Below are positions 23,231 through 35,272 of a stretch of 64,000 bases of DNA, in pieces. Both the position numbers and the translations under genes were made by a program. Positions within the stretch are counted from its first letter, which is position 1; each line of letters starts with the position of its first letter. The stretch is from Berberis thunbergii (taxonomy: Eukaryota; Streptophyta; Magnoliopsida; Ranunculales; Berberidaceae). The notes beneath the pieces are model-generated. The model was given only the letters and a program-made list of their open reading frames with translations, was not told the origin of the DNA and did no database searches. The DNA lies in assembly GCA_003290165.1 (NCBI GenBank), contig QNQO01002086.1, positions 62,001 through 126,000 on the forward strand. The letters run 5' to 3'.

Positions 23231-24969
23231 ATCACTTGGTGAAGGAAGACATTATTGAAGATACAACTTTGGAGACAATAGGGAGTATTTTTAATTTTAT
23301 TTCCTTTTTAATTTATTTAATTATTACTATTTTTTTGTCATCTTTATGTTTTTTTGGTAATTTTCAGCATATAACGGAAACAACACAGCAGCAGACGGCT
23401 CATATAGCAAATTTTGTGATAGTCCCCTGAATTTCCATAAATTTTTTCGATTTGTTTGATATCAGTTGCCTGTTGAACAAATTCGTTTGGAAAAGTTGGT
23501 GATAAAGCTGCGAAATTGCCTAAGACTTGCTTGAATATTTTTTTTTCTTTTTTCTTTTTAGTTTTTAGTGAGGAAGAGAGTTTATTCTTTTTAACTTCTT
23601 TTTAATTTCCCTCGAATGGTCTAGTGCAACTAGTAATAGTTAGACATTATTTTAGCATTAGGTTGATTATTAGTTTTAGGTTAGATTTAATTCACTTTCA
23701 TAAAAAAAAAAAATTAAACAAACAAACCAAAATTTTTAAAAAATAATAATTTCTGACTTCTTGGCCAAAACCATTACATCTTTGCATGTGTAATTGTTTG
23801 ATTGTGTGTTTATTTATTTAGATAGCAATCGAAGTCAGAAAAAAAATATAAAAAAAAATAAAAAAAACATTTCTTTAAAAAAGGGATAAATTTTTTTTTT
23901 GTAGTGGACAACCAGTGGTGTTGTGGGGGAGAGAGCACTTGCTTGAACCTAGGAGGAGTAGCTCTTAAATAACACTTTTATCTACTCCCACGGTGGAGAC
24001 CTTGTGTCCAAGCTCACAAGTTAGTAAGTATCTCTTTCAGACACATTGTTTTAGTGGTTTGGGTGCTGAGTGAAAATCGATTGGACAATGCTTGGTGTTT
24101 GTTTATGTTTCTGCATCTCAACGAACTCCGTGGTTGCTTACGTTAATAAAATACTATAAAAAGATAGGGCGGACCTAGCCCTGTTTTTGAAACTGGTGGG
24201 GTTTCATCACCCACCTCATCACTCCAGCTGTATGAAACCAAGGCACATAATAAAATCAACTAAGATTAGAGCCAACTAGGACGGTGTTCGTAGGACAACT
24301 AAAACCTAGGTTATTCTGCTAAATTTTGTGTTGACTAAAGCAAAACGTGACGTTGGGTTTAATCATTCAATGAACTCCGAGAGGCCACTGCCACATGGGT
24401 AACTCACCCGGTACGCCAAGTCATTAGTAAGCTGCAGACCACAGAAGGACATAGTGTAACTAACAGTTTTGGCTAGGAACACATACCCTAAGTACGTATT
24501 TGACACACATCGTTCTCATATCAATCGGTCTACAGAGCGGTAGCACATGTACAGTTCTTAATTAGACTACGTGATCTCCTGTACTTGTGCAATAATCTGG
24601 CTTCTTGCAAGCGTAACTCCGACCTTCTGATTTTGGACTTTGTACTATTGTATACAAGGTTTTAGGATCATCTGTTAGCACCCTATCTAATCAGGCAATA
24701 ATAGATAACAGTGTAACGCTCGCTGGTTTCAATCAATCTTACCCGTCACAAATTAACAAGATAAAATCCCATTAAAACGTTGTTTGCTTAGATTTGGCAT
24801 TTGTGTGGTTCAGAAGTGATCATTGTTTGTGTATGTCTTCTTAGCAATCGTCTAGGGATACTTGATCTTGTGTTTTGTCACTATCATCTTTCCAATCCAT
24901 TTTTTGTCTTTTGTGAAAGTTTAGGAATGCTCAACCAACGTTTGATTAGTACCCAAAAAAAAATTTAGC
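23231..24969 (+). other. Athila 5' leader
   Basis: A 1.7-kb untranslated region between primer-binding site and gag, with several A/T runs (23550-23890). Long leaders are usual in Athila. I see no gene in it. Confidence 0.7.
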
Positions 24970-25653
24970 CACCCTAATCCACCATTTGCTTCTTCACCAC
25001 ACTCATCTCCACCTACCTCCCCTCACTCTCCAATCAATACTGAAATGGAAGAACGTCAAATTTGGGAATACAATGTTCCCTTTGCTGCAAATGTGCAAGG
25101 ATGCATTGAGCTGCCCCCTATCACTACAACTCAATTTGAGATTAGACCGGCTATTATTAATATGTTTGAGATTAGACCGGCTATTATTAATATGTATCGA
25201 TAAAGCCCATATGTCCATCTTGGAAAGTTTCTTGAAGTTTGTAGTACTTTTAAGAACCAAAACATAGATGAAGAAAATGTCAGACTTCGCTTGTTTCCTT
25301 TCTCTCTTGATGATTGGGCCACCTCATGGTTGAATTCCCTCCCTACCAGTTCCATTAAATCATGGGAGGATTTAGTTAGAAAGTTTCTAGTGAAGTACTT
25401 CCCCATGAGAAAGGCCCTAGAAATTAAAAGAGAAATTGAGGAGTTTACTCAAACACATGATGAACTTTTTTATGAAACACGAGACCGCTTTCAAGATTTA
25501 CTCATCAAGTGCCCCCATCATGGCTTTGAAAAATGAGTGCTAGTGTAGAATTTCTATAATGGATTGATTGTCAAATCTAGAAATATGATCGAATCCATGC
25601 ATCAAGGGAAATTCATGCGTAAAACTGGTACTAATGCTTATACCTTTCTAAGT
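24970..25653 (+). pseudogene. Athila gag, N-terminal part
   Basis: Recognisable blocks are PPITTTQFEIRP, DEENVRLRLFPFSLDDW, then SWEDLVRKFLVKYFP and EIEEFTQTHDELFYET, which are typical Athila Gag sequences. A 24-bp in-frame duplication (ttgagattagaccggctatt repeated near 25135 and 25165) occurs here. Stops occur near 25535 and 25545. The frame is cut by CACTA-1 at 25657 and resumes at 40014. Confidence 0.85.
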
Positions 25654-25656
25654 GAA

Positions 25657-26130
25657 CACTACACCAAAAATCCCCATTAGCAACGGTTTTAAACCGTGGG
25701 GGTAACGCATTGTCATGGTTAAGAGCCGTGGGCTACAGAGGCGTCGCGAAATTCCTTTTAACGGCTATAAACCATTGCTAAACATTTTAGCAACGGTTTT
25801 ATGTTTGAGGAGGTGTGGTGATTTTCAACATTTAGCCACGGTTTTAAACTGTTGCAAGAACAATAGCAACGGTTTTTAGTCGTGGCCACAGTAGCCACGG
25901 TTTTAAGCAGTGATAAGGTATGGATAATAGCAACGGTTTTAAACCATGACTAACAAATTAGCAACAGTTTTAAGCCGTGGCTAACCCTGGCCACGATTTT
26001 AAGCCATGTCTAAACAGTGAGAAATAAGTCGTGGCAAACGTCATAGCAACGGTTTTTAGCCGTGTCAAGTCATGGCCACGGTTTTAAGCCGTGGCAAGAT
26101 GCGACCACGGTTGTAAGCCGTTGGCAGTTA
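25657..26130. repeat. CACTA-1 left terminus and subterminal repeats
   Basis: After the terminal repeat, about a dozen short copies of variants of GCAACGGTTTTAAACCGTGG occur in both orientations at intervals of 20-40 bp. This is the classical binding-site array of En/Spm elements. Confidence 0.9.
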
Positions 26131-26695
26131 AAATAAAATTAAAAAAAAATAAATCTGGTTTGTTGCGAAAATAATATAATACAAAAAAAAAAAAATTTGC
26201 TGCTAATGTAGAATTGGAACAATCCAATTTCAAACTGATAATGCAATCACAGAGAATACTGGAAGATGATATTGCAGTTTCAGCATTAATCAAGCATTAT
26301 CAAGATAATCACAGAAAGGGAAGACAAAGAATTCACAGGAAGGAAAGATTTATTTGATTGGAATGTAAAGGTTACAATAGTCTGATAGACTAGAATGTAT
26401 TAGGCACAATTCGAGATTGCCAATCTCCTACACTTGTACAATGTGTTTACAAAAATGAATCAATGCTTTCTGTTACAGACTCCCCTACTTATATCAGTTC
26501 TTAAAAGTTCCTAATGCCTTTATAATTCTCCATAAAGCACAAGACAGCACTGCATTGATATAGCAACAATGCCACAACACTTTTGTGTAACCATCCAAAC
26601 TTGCTAACAGATAACCCCCCAGATTTCGAAGCTTGCTAACAGACTTGCTAATAGACCTGCTAACCAACCATAATGTAAATACAACATGAGTATAC
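26131..26695 (-). other. CACTA-1 3' region, no gene seen
   Basis: AT-rich sequence between the subterminal array and the first captured exon; probably the 3' UTR of the element's minus-strand transcript. A degenerate repeat of cttgctaacagac occurs near 26600-26665. Confidence 0.5.
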
Positions 26696-26755
26696 CTGCA
26701 AGAAATGCATCAAGCTCTTCAACTGGCACATCAAACACAACACCCTTCCAATCAG
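26696..26755 (-). pseudogene. Captured exon of an unidentified gene
   Basis: On the minus strand an acceptor (tttatcttacag) and a donor (gtatac) bracket 60 bp encoding DWKGVVFDVPVEELDAFLA. The splice sites and codon pattern look like a true internal exon. I do not recognise the parent gene. It is in the same orientation as the VAL, eIF5A, UPL and SEC14 exons upstream. Confidence 0.45.
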
Positions 26756-27344
26756 CTGTAAGATAAATTTTACCTTGCACAAGCCACACCTCAAGTTAAT
26801 ACTCTTATTTTGCTTATTTCACTTGTGAAAAAAATAAATTTTAAATATCTTTTTAGCATTTTATTCACTGAATTCTAACAAACAAATGAGGTTTACGTCT
26901 CCTCTTCATGAAAGGTTTCACCTCAGTTCCCGATTACGATTTTTTAAACCTTGATTCTAACATAGACTCCATTGAGATGTCCAATGCCACTTGTCAGTGA
27001 AAGGGAAGCACATTTTTTGAAAAATACAGGTAAAAGATAATAGCCAGCTTTTGAATCATATGACTTGAGATGCTCATCTAATCCTATTATTCTCTCCAGC
27101 TACTTTTCACCTAAAAGGGATGTTCAAGAAATTCAATCCTATAACTAATGTTTATTCTGTTCGCACTTGTGATGGTGAGTTTACTCATGATGTGAACAAT
27201 ACAATTGTAGAACATGAGAAACTTCTCGCTAGGGACATATTATAAAAATTAAAAAGGCACACGGCATACAACCATTCTTTCAGGTATTTCTTAAGCAGAT
27301 ACAAAGAGGCACATAAAGATCAAACAAATTTAAAATTTGCTTAC

Positions 27345-27526
27345 TTCGTACTGTTCAAATTCGTAGTCCTCAATCATGACTATGCTAGGTTGGCCACTTG
27401 GAAGTGGGCGAAGCAAACCCTGTTCCTCTTCCCATGTCAGTTTCAGCGCCAGCTAATGTTCCCATCAACTGAGTGCAAATGGTCCGACATGGCACTTAGG
27501 TGAGGATCTGAACTTCTCTTCAGGGG
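27345..27526 (-). pseudogene. Captured VAL/HSI2 fragment (region after the B3 domain)
   Basis: The minus-strand exon begins after a tttttcag acceptor and reads SSDPHLSAMSDHLHSVDG, a VAL-type sequence. With a frame change it continues [20 protein letters not shown] and [14 protein letters not shown], which in VAL proteins lies further along, before the CW zinc finger. A piece between these two has been lost, joining them out of frame. The donor gtaagc is intact. VAL proteins are B3 repressors that shut down the seed-maturation programme after germination. The fragment has no CW domain and cannot be functional. Confidence 0.85.
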
Positions 27527-28837
27527 CTGAAAAAGGGAAAAGTCACATAGTAATTAATTATTGTTGTTATACTATGATTGATAACAGAAACTATGCCAAT
27601 TTCCTAATTGTGTCTTAAGTTACACAATTTGATGCTTTTCAAAACCCCATAACAAGTTTTCCTTCAGGATCTAGCCTGCTGAATGTCACTGCAAAGAATA
27701 TCATTTAGAACCAGGAAAAGAAATGAAAAGCCAGCAAAATTACAATGCATAACTTCCATAAAACGATAATAACATGATTCACATTTAGCAATGCAGGAAC
27801 TGCAAAGAGAGTTCTTCATCTAACTTTTTCAAGAAAAAGTAAAATTCCATAACCACCTCACATTTAGCAATACAGGAAGTGCAAACAAGGAGATATTACT
27901 ATATGGGCAGAACTGACCCACCATCAACTGTTAATAACAGGGCACAATGGCACCAGTTCAGTTCAGTTCAGGCATAGTGGCCCAATCCAAGATTTTAACT
28001 TCAACAGGGTAATAAGCTTGAAAATTAAGGCAGAAATGTTACAAAGTGTCAGCTATATCCCAAAGTAATTCAACACATGCCTATGGTGTATGCACAGTTT
28101 TAAGCATGTCCATTTATAATGAAGAGTATTCAAGAGAATTGTGAAGGACAAGCCAAATGAAGAACTTGATCCTTCACATAATAGGAGATTAACCATAGTA
28201 AGCACATAGTAGACAGCACGAAGGCCTCATCCAAAATCACTAACAGAAACATATAAAAAGACATCCACTAGCTTAGTGAACAAAAACACTTTCTAATGAA
28301 AATATGGCCTTATTTTCTCCAATATTATAATGTTCCTTTATTTTTTTTGACATTTCTTTGATGCTTTCATAATGATGTAACATTCTTCAATACCTACTGA
28401 TGGAAGAATGTTAGGCACGCACACTGCAGTAGGACAAGAAAAAAAAATTATTGAACAAAAACAAACTGCTGAAAAATGGACAGGTTGTGTGAGCTGCTAA
28501 AGATCATAAACAAGCCAGATGGCTAGCACGTCTTTCTTAATACCATAAACACACCATGGTAAATTAGAGACACACTGCGACACGTGGGGGTTATAAGACA
28601 ACGTTTGATACAACTTAATCAAGAAGCAAACAGAAGAATGGACTACCTCTAGTAAACATTTCAACCAGTTGTTGCCGGACCCTTGGCTTGGTGTAATACA
28701 AAGCTACAACTGTTTCAGGTAAAGGTTATGAAAGTACTCATCCTCCCACATAGACCCACAAATGTACGTAGTACTTTTCTTTTTTCATAAAATAGGATAT
28801 GCCATATTATTCATAATTGTAAGGGACATAAAAATAC
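27527..28837 (-). other. Intron-like and filler sequence between VAL exons
   Basis: No further exon recognised. In a VAL gene this interval would hold the end of the B3 domain and the next exons; they are missing. Confidence 0.5.
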
Positions 28838-29012
28838 CAGTATCGCCAGCTTGTAACTGCATGGACTGTATGCAAGGAGTTACACCCTCTAATGCGTACA
28901 TCCTGCTGTTGTTATTAGGCCAAAATCTGAACTGACACACCCAATCCTTCCCTTTCACATCTCGAATCCTTAATGGGTGGCCTTCCGGTTGAAAAATAGG
29001 AGGGAAATATGC
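28838..29012 (-). pseudogene. Captured VAL/HSI2 B3-domain exon
   Basis: A 175-bp exon on the minus strand, bounded by acceptor acacgcag and donor gtattt, encodes [20 protein letters not shown], then [20 protein letters not shown] and [16 protein letters not shown]. This is the core of the B3 DNA-binding domain in the form specific to VAL (HSI2) proteins, including the DNA-contacting [12 protein letters not shown] strand. The exon is uninterrupted and preserves its splice phase (starts at phase 0, ends at phase 1). The last B3 strands are absent. The parent gene should exist elsewhere in the genome. Confidence 0.9.
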
Positions 29013-30006
29013 CTGCGTGTAGTTTCTTGTTAAATTTAACATAATGAATAACATAATCTGGAACTGTGAGCACAATGAATAACATAATCTGGAAACAATT
29101 TAGATCTTCCCTCATCTGAATTTAAAAATTTTACCTATGCTTTGGCCTGAATATGTTATATAGGACCACTTTTAAGGACTACCGATATGAGTTCCTTGTG
29201 CACATAAGGATCCTGAGTACACAAAATTATGACACCGTAAGTAAGTTATATTTATGTAAGGGATAGAAAACATAGGGCAAAAAACATTATTAAATGTAAG
29301 AGCATGAACATGGTGGTCTCTAGAACAATATAAGGAGTTCATACATCTAATAACCAAGTTTCCAAAACAAAGAAAAAACTAAATATAATTGCAAAAAAAA
29401 AGTAAACAATAACAGATTTTGGGACTTACTGCAAGGGACGATCTGCTGATGATGGGAGGTACGCACTGCTGTTGCTGCGAGGGAATCACTGCTGCTGCTG
29501 CGAGGGACGAACTGCTGCTCTGCGAGGGACACACTGATGCGAGCTTGCTGCTGGTCGCAAACCAGAGTGTGCTCTGTTTCACTGCAGAGTACGCACTGTC
29601 CTGGCAGTTATGATCTGCGGATTTTTGAAAATCAGTTACAGTAAAATCAACAATTCATATTGGTTTGGTAACATTAGAAAAATTCAAGAACCATGTTATT
29701 TTAATCAATGTTGGTGTGGACATTAGTTTGGTTAGTCAGATTTGTAATTTGATTGTGAAATGAAATTGCATATTATGTACAATTGAATCAACTAACAAAT
29801 GAATGAATGATGAAAGATCTTGAACAAAAGGGTAACCCCAAACAGGCCTAGCTACCCATCAAAGAATTTTCTTGATTCTCTTCAATCAAACAACAATCAA
29901 AGATAATCAAATGTAACGAGACACCAAACACATATCTTGATATGAATCATACAAAAACACATCAAAAATTTCAATATTTACATCAAAACAGAGCAAAAGA
30001 TCCAAC
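29013..30006 (-). other. CACTA-1 filler between VAL and eIF5A exons
   Basis: Contains a GC-richer stretch (29430-29600) of short repeats around gctgctgcgagggac, and a small duplication near 29050-29090 (cacaatgaataacataatct appears twice). No exon recognised. Confidence 0.55.
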
Positions 30007-30075
30007 CTTGCAGGGTCTGCCCTTGATGACGATGTATCCGTTCTTGCGAATGGTTCCAGCCTGTTGAGGGTACGT
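30007..30075 (-). pseudogene. Captured eIF5A exon
   Basis: The minus strand encodes [20 protein letters not shown] followed by PCK, then a donor (gttgga). This is the N-terminal eIF5A segment that leads up to the hypusine loop; the modified Lys would be in the next exon (STSKTGKHGHAK), which is not present. The 69-bp block is uninterrupted, GC-richer than its surroundings, and in phase 0 at both ends. The acceptor is probably ccctccaag. eIF5A is a translation elongation factor, but this piece cannot act as one. Confidence 0.88.
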
Positions 30076-30347
30076 CTTGGAGGGGTTAGGGCAAAATCAG
30101 ATAAAAATACTAATTAAATGTAAAACTGTCAATGTCAAGAGTACTTACACTTGAAAAAAGTACATGTTAATATTTTTTATTTGGGGGGAGGGGCTAACTA
30201 AAAAGTATTCTTAATCATGAAGCTCAAGAAATTAAGTGCATAATTTCTAGCAATCCACACATGTCAATAGATTATCATATACATACCAAGGAACAAGAAA
30301 AAGGAAATTTTCAGTCCAAGCCAAGGAGACAGTATGTAAAAGCAAAC

Positions 30348-30452
30348 CTGGTTAAATCCTGATTTTAAAGCTTCAACTTGTCTGGATATCCCACTTCTCA
30401 CAGTTGCATCAACAATGAATGAAACATATTCTTCTAAGTTGATTATATTTAC
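30348..30452 (-). pseudogene. Captured UPL4-like HECT exon
   Basis: A 105-bp exon between acceptor ttgttag and donor gtttgc encodes VNIINLEEYVSFIVDATVRS and GISRQVEALKSGFNQ. It belongs to the HECT catalytic domain of plant ubiquitin ligases UPL3/UPL4; the preceding MVN-type junction is closer to UPL4. It continues in phase from the exon at 30546-30872. The catalytic Cys region of HECT is not present. Confidence 0.85.
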
Positions 30453-30545
30453 CTAACAAAGAAACGCAAAAAAATATGTTTCAGGATTCAATCTTATCAC
30501 CAAACGATTACGAAAGAAATGATCACAAAAGAAAACACAATTTAC

Positions 30546-30872
30546 CATTTGCTGGTTATGGTTAGAAGTGAGTGTATAATCAGGATATCCCGGAAGACTA
30601 AAATCAAGACAAAGGTCTTCCAAATTGAACTCGGACTCTATGGTTTCAGCAATCACTACCCCTTCTGGGTCTGGTTCAGGAACAGAAATGTGAAAAGATC
30701 TGCGTCTGATGATTGGCTGTAACCTCAACGATTGTTGCTTGATGTAGTTGTAGAGTTGTTGATGAAATTCATAGTCCAAAGAAAAGCAATTAGTGGTGTT
30801 GTTGCTTGAATGGCGTGAGGAACCAAAGCCTTCTTTTTTACAGAAATGTGGTAGAGATGCATAGTCCATTAT
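30546..30872 (-). pseudogene. Chimeric exon: SEC14-like C-terminus joined in frame to UPL4-like HECT segment
   Basis: The exon begins after acceptor tgtatgtag and has 109 uninterrupted codons up to donor gtaaat. The first three quarters read IMDYASLPHFCKKEGFGSSR, then NCFSLDYEFHQQLYNYIKQQ and SFHISVPEPDPEGVVIAETI, the C-terminal end of plant SEC14-like lipid-transfer (CRAL-TRIO) proteins. Without any stop or intron it passes at about ESEF/NLED into EDLCLDFSLPGYPDYTL, which is HECT-domain sequence of UPL3/UPL4. Two unrelated genes were therefore fused within one exon while keeping the frame. Upstream exons (31621, 31878) are SEC14-like and the downstream exon (30348) is UPL. Confidence 0.85.
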
Positions 30873-31620
30873 CTACATACAAGATGCAGATAAGAAAAAT
30901 TAAATGTCTGATTCAGTTGATTGAAAAAAAAAAAAAAAAAATAGGCTTCAGAGTATAGGCTAATGGTCTATATTTTTGTATTAAAGAACATGAACCAGAA
31001 TTGTCCAAATATTACCCACCCAATCCATAGGTAATCATCGAGATTGGAATAAGGGACTGAGTGATTCGATTGACAGGTATGATGGAATCTAAATCAAGTC
31101 AAGCTTGTCTAGTGAATCTATTGCTAATTCTTTGGAGAAAGAAGGCTAATCTAAGGGAAATAAGAGGCTTTGAATGCGGTGGATGTGATCAACAAGGTAC
31201 TTCAACTTGCGAATAACGATCTGATATAAGGTGTTTTGTATGATCCTTTTTCAAGATCGACTTGGCCTCTTAAGAGCTCTATGATAGCTTGATTTTGGAG
31301 GCTTTTTTTTTACAAGATCATAGCTTTTACCTATTCTCTTCTCATCTTTAGGAGGAAAGAATAGTACAAATACAATTGGATTCAACGATCAAGGGAAACA
31401 TAATGTGTACTGGAAATGGTAAAACATGCATGCATATGGAGAACCTGTCTGAACTAAGTGAGAAGAGTTATGCAGATGAAAATTAGGAAAATGTATAATG
31501 CTACACAAAGAAATATGCATACTCTGGAGCAAATGAATAATTAGCTTTTATCAGGATGCAACAAACCAAACACCAATATTAGATTAGCATAAAACTAGTC
31601 CAAGAAGATGACCGTCTTAC

Positions 31621-31701
31621 CTTCAATAATTCATCCTTACCAGAACCTTGCAGCACTTGGACTTTCCTTCTTGTTATCTCTTGCAAAAGAGGCTTCACAA
31701 T
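31621..31701 (-). pseudogene. Captured SEC14-like exon
   Basis: An 81-bp exon between acceptor catgacag and donor gtaaga encodes IVKPLLQEITRRKVQVLQGS and GKDELLK. This is the conserved CRAL-TRIO segment of plant SEC14-like phosphatidylinositol-transfer proteins. It is phase 0 at both ends with no stop. Confidence 0.9.
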
Positions 31702-31877
31702 CTGTCATGGTTCACATGTTATACCAACAGAATGCCATGCGGAACTTGGATGTATATGATTGGCAACAAAATATTTGTTACTTGACAACTTGTCTAGAGC
31801 AACTGGATGTTCTAAAAGTGTCCAGAAACTCAAACAATGATACTAGGAAACTAAATTTCAAGAATAGCAGTGCTAAC

Positions 31878-31979
31878 CTTCCAACATGATGAAAATATGT
31901 ATGGGACATTTACAATGTAGTATGTATCTGTTTTTTCTGGATAGTTCAGGTCATCAACAGTAGATATGGCAGCCAATAA
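31878..31979 (-). pseudogene. Captured SEC14-like exon
   Basis: A 102-bp exon between acceptor ctaatgcag and donor gttagc encodes LLAAISTVDDLNYPEKTDTY then YIVNVPYIFSSCWK, the strongly conserved core of plant SEC14-like proteins. It directly precedes the exon at 31621 in the normal gene order, so a genomic stretch with introns was copied, not a cDNA. Confidence 0.9.
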
Positions 31980-33241
31980 CTGCATTAGCACAGAGACAAG
32001 CTATTAAACACAAATTCAAATAGACAATTTGTAAAAGGAAGAGGATGATATCATCAAATATCAAAATAGATCACGACATTATAACATACCTAACATATGA
32101 TCAAAATCCAAACATAAAAGAGCAAACCTGGACTAAGACAGGAAGAATGTCCATGCCAAACTTAAAGCACCAAATGAAGTCAGCCCAAGCAGCCAGCTCC
32201 CAGCAACCCGGATAGCACCAACGCAAGCTCTATTTCGCAGCAGCGTGGAGAAAAACCCGCAAGCCTCCCAGCAGACCTCAACCACAGCTCAAAACAGGTG
32301 TGCTAACCGCGTACGCTGAAACCCGCTGCGGCCAGAAACAACACGTACAGCAGACACGCTGAATTGCACTATGTCTGGCTCAACATCGCACTCTGTCTGC
32401 AATGCAGAGCACGTTGAAACTGCAGCGCACCCTGCCTGGGACACGCTCTGTACTGCAGTGTTTCCTTGGAGACAATTGACTTCCATACCTAACAGTTAGA
32501 TGAAATAAATACATAAATAATTAAAACTGCAAATGCAAACTTCACAAAAAGCAGTCAAGCACTAAGAGTCTTAAATATGTATATTGATCATAAATAAACA
32601 TGAAAAAGTAAATATAGTCAGAAAATTCGCCATTAGACTCTTGGTTTTTGGGTGTTTTTGAGTAGAAAATAGAACTCCTGTATAAAGAAAGACATCATAA
32701 TCAATATCAAAAGCAATAGCCATAAATATGAGAACAAAGCAAACTGTAGTATATGCACCATAGCAATCAAAGATGAACTAAGGTCATACCAATTGTTGCG
32801 AATGAGAATTCAAATAGAAGAAACAATGTTTCAAATGGGATGAGGAAAACAATAGTCATTTTGTAGTTAAGTCTATAGATACTTGCACTTAAGCTTCAGC
32901 TAGTTACCTTAAAATGAACAATCATGTGCCCGTAGTGTATTTTACCACAAGAAGGAATGGATTTTCCCTGCAATAGATAATCTTCAGGACATAGTCTTAG
33001 CGCTGCTGCAATGTGAATCATCGCCAACAGATAAGGCGCAACAAATCCCCAGGATAGATAGAAGTGAACTGTAAATAATTCCAGAACAAATGTTTGCTTC
33101 CTCAAGTAATTCCAAAATCTACAAAGAACAAATGAAAAAGTAGTTAAGGACATGAAAATATATGGATGGTAATTGTGCTCAAAGGAAGGCTGACATACAA
33201 CACTACATATTGACACATAACACTATACCTGGAGAAACTAA
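31980..33241 (-). other. CACTA-1 filler upstream of the SEC14 exons
   Basis: A GC-rich patch (32180-32480) and AT-rich DNA. An open stretch at 33216-32896 (minus) encodes a hydrophobic peptide without recognised family; another possible exon ends at donor gtttgc near 32127. More captured exons may hide here, but I cannot name them. Confidence 0.45.
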
Positions 33242-34650
33242 GATCACTTGCAAGGGGGTTAGGAATCACCAACGTCCAAATCATCAAGTTCCACATGATT
33301 TTTACACCATACGAAGAAATCACCAACGACCAAATCCCCTATCATGTCTCCTTTTGGATCAGTCTTGTAAAGTTTCACCCCAGTCCTGAATTTGAAGCAT
33401 AAGGAAAGTCGGATCTCTGTTGCAGGGTTCAATGATCCATGACAAGCGCAAGAGAATTGATGGATAGGATCTACAACCTCTATTGCTATCGCAATGACAT
33501 TCTTTTCCCAATCACAAACTTTGTAAGTCCTTGACACTGAAGGAACATGATTGCTTGGAGAAGGAAACCTCGCAACAGCTTGAGAAGATGATGGTAATGG
33601 AGATGGTGGTAATGGAGATGGAGGTAATGGAGATGGTGGTAATGGAGATGGAGGTAATGGATTTTCTGATTGCCTTGTCGATTGTGCACGGGATGATGGT
33701 GTATCTTTAGTTCTTTGTGTCCATCCTTGTGTTCCCTCACTTGTTGATGGTCTCACATAAGTTCCACATTCAAGTCTCTCTCCTATCCATCTACCATTTT
33801 CTTCCAATCTATCATATTTTTCGCTAAATTTTTTTACTTCCAATGTTTTTTCCAAAAGCAATGAACGAGCGGGAAGTGCAGCATCATACTTCCTTTTAGA
33901 GACGGTGGTTCCAACACAACGAGTACGTCCCCTCGCTTCTTGGCAAAACACTTGGCTTAGAAGATCATCATCAATAGTGAGGTCAGTGGTACCCTGGGTT
34001 GAAGATTCTTGCAAGGCGGTTTTTTTTGTTTTAACTTGTTCCTTCAAAAGAATGAAAAAATAAAACAAATCAGGACACAAATAATATTCAAACAACTACA
34101 AAACTAAATTAAGAATTGTGTATAAAAGACATGATTGGGCACATACCATATATAGTTCAGCACCATGCGTGGGTTTTCCATCCTTTCCCGTGTGACAGAC
34201 AATCAATATGTCAGTGCGTGTGACTGGTTCCCCATCTGGGTTCTTCTCAACCTATATACTTGAAAGATTAGTCTCAGCCCATATAGTTAAATGGTATATA
34301 ATATTGCACTAGTAGCTAGAAACTCAATTACCATTTCATACTCTACTTCTGCAGCACTCTTTTGGCCACCCCCCCTCCCATACATATTTTGAAGCCTTTT
34401 TGTTTTTTGCATTTTGGGCTTTAATTGCCTTCGCTTTAGGGATGCTCTCATAGCGAACAAACTCCTTCCAATCCTCCTCTCTTACACCATTTGGAACATG
34501 CTTCTCTTGTTCCTCAATGGTAGGATACTTATCCAAATAATTCTTCCTAAGATCTGCCTTGAACCTTCTATAATATTCAGACATTTTCAAATGCACACTC
34601 CTTTTCACATAATTTGGGATGTCGTATTCACGCTGCAAATAAGTCATTAA
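33242..34650 (-). pseudogene. CACTA accessory protein (plant Ptta/En/Spm transposase-type)
   Basis: Three minus-strand exon-like blocks are present. Block 34647-34336 encodes YYRRFKADLRKNYLDKYP and EEDWKEFVRYESIPKAKAIK, the W-x-x-F-V module of the Transposase_24 type. Block 34252-34149 gives VEKNPDGEPVTRTDILIVCH plus GKDGKPTHGAELY. Block 34052-33259 has an N-terminal regulatory-looking segment, a coiled-coil-like LEKTLEVKKFSEKYDRLEEN, a Pro-rich linker, and a C-terminal half of DUF-like sequence. In En/Spm elements the accessory protein binds the subterminal repeats and assembles the ends. This copy may still be spliceable; integrity is uncertain. Confidence 0.75.
33592..33665 (-). repeat. 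15-bp minisatellite encoding PPSPL repeats
   Basis: Alternating units ggtggtaatggagat and ggaggtaatggagat occur about five times. On the minus strand they encode PPSPLPPSPL repeats inside the accessory protein, a flexible proline-rich linker. Confidence 0.9.
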
Positions 34651-35272
34651 GATATAAGTTGAAAATAAAATAAGACATTATGAAAATCAATGATGTAAAA
34701 TCTCACCTTGAGGCCATTCCACACATCCTCTTTATAGTTGTCAGTAACATGGTGCCAACCCTTGAATTTGATGGGCACAAGGGTTTCAACAAGTTTTCCA
34801 ATGTTTTTATTGAAATTTCTAGCACCAGGTCCAACTGCTAAATCGTGGAGGTTGATGGTCTATTTAACTTCACTGTCATCATTTGTAGATCTAGTGACAT
34901 CAATGGTGGAGAGATTGCCGCGAGTACTATCCATTTCTATCAATGACATTATAGATATTAACCATTATTAAAAAAAAAGAAATAAGAATCAACTATATAC
35001 ACCACATTTATAGATAATTTCCTTCCACAACATATCACCACAAAGAGATTTTTATAAAGCATTGGAAAAGCCAATCTGAATACATAACTACAAAGCTTCC
35101 CTTTCCCAACTCAAAAGTCAAAATAAGAAACAAAGACAAAATATTTGGTAATATTTGGTCTCAACCAAAGAGGATGACTAAAATAGTATTAGAAATGCAT
35201 CAAAAAATATTGTAGCATAGTCAATTAAAATTCCAGTAAGCTCTTCAGGTTGGGGTTGTCTTTCAAGATGCT

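Noticed and set aside
25680..26125. Clustered short palindromes that look like an RNA-gene or operator array
   Set aside because: Same motifs occur at both ends of the element just inside CACTA termini, so they are transposon subterminal repeats.
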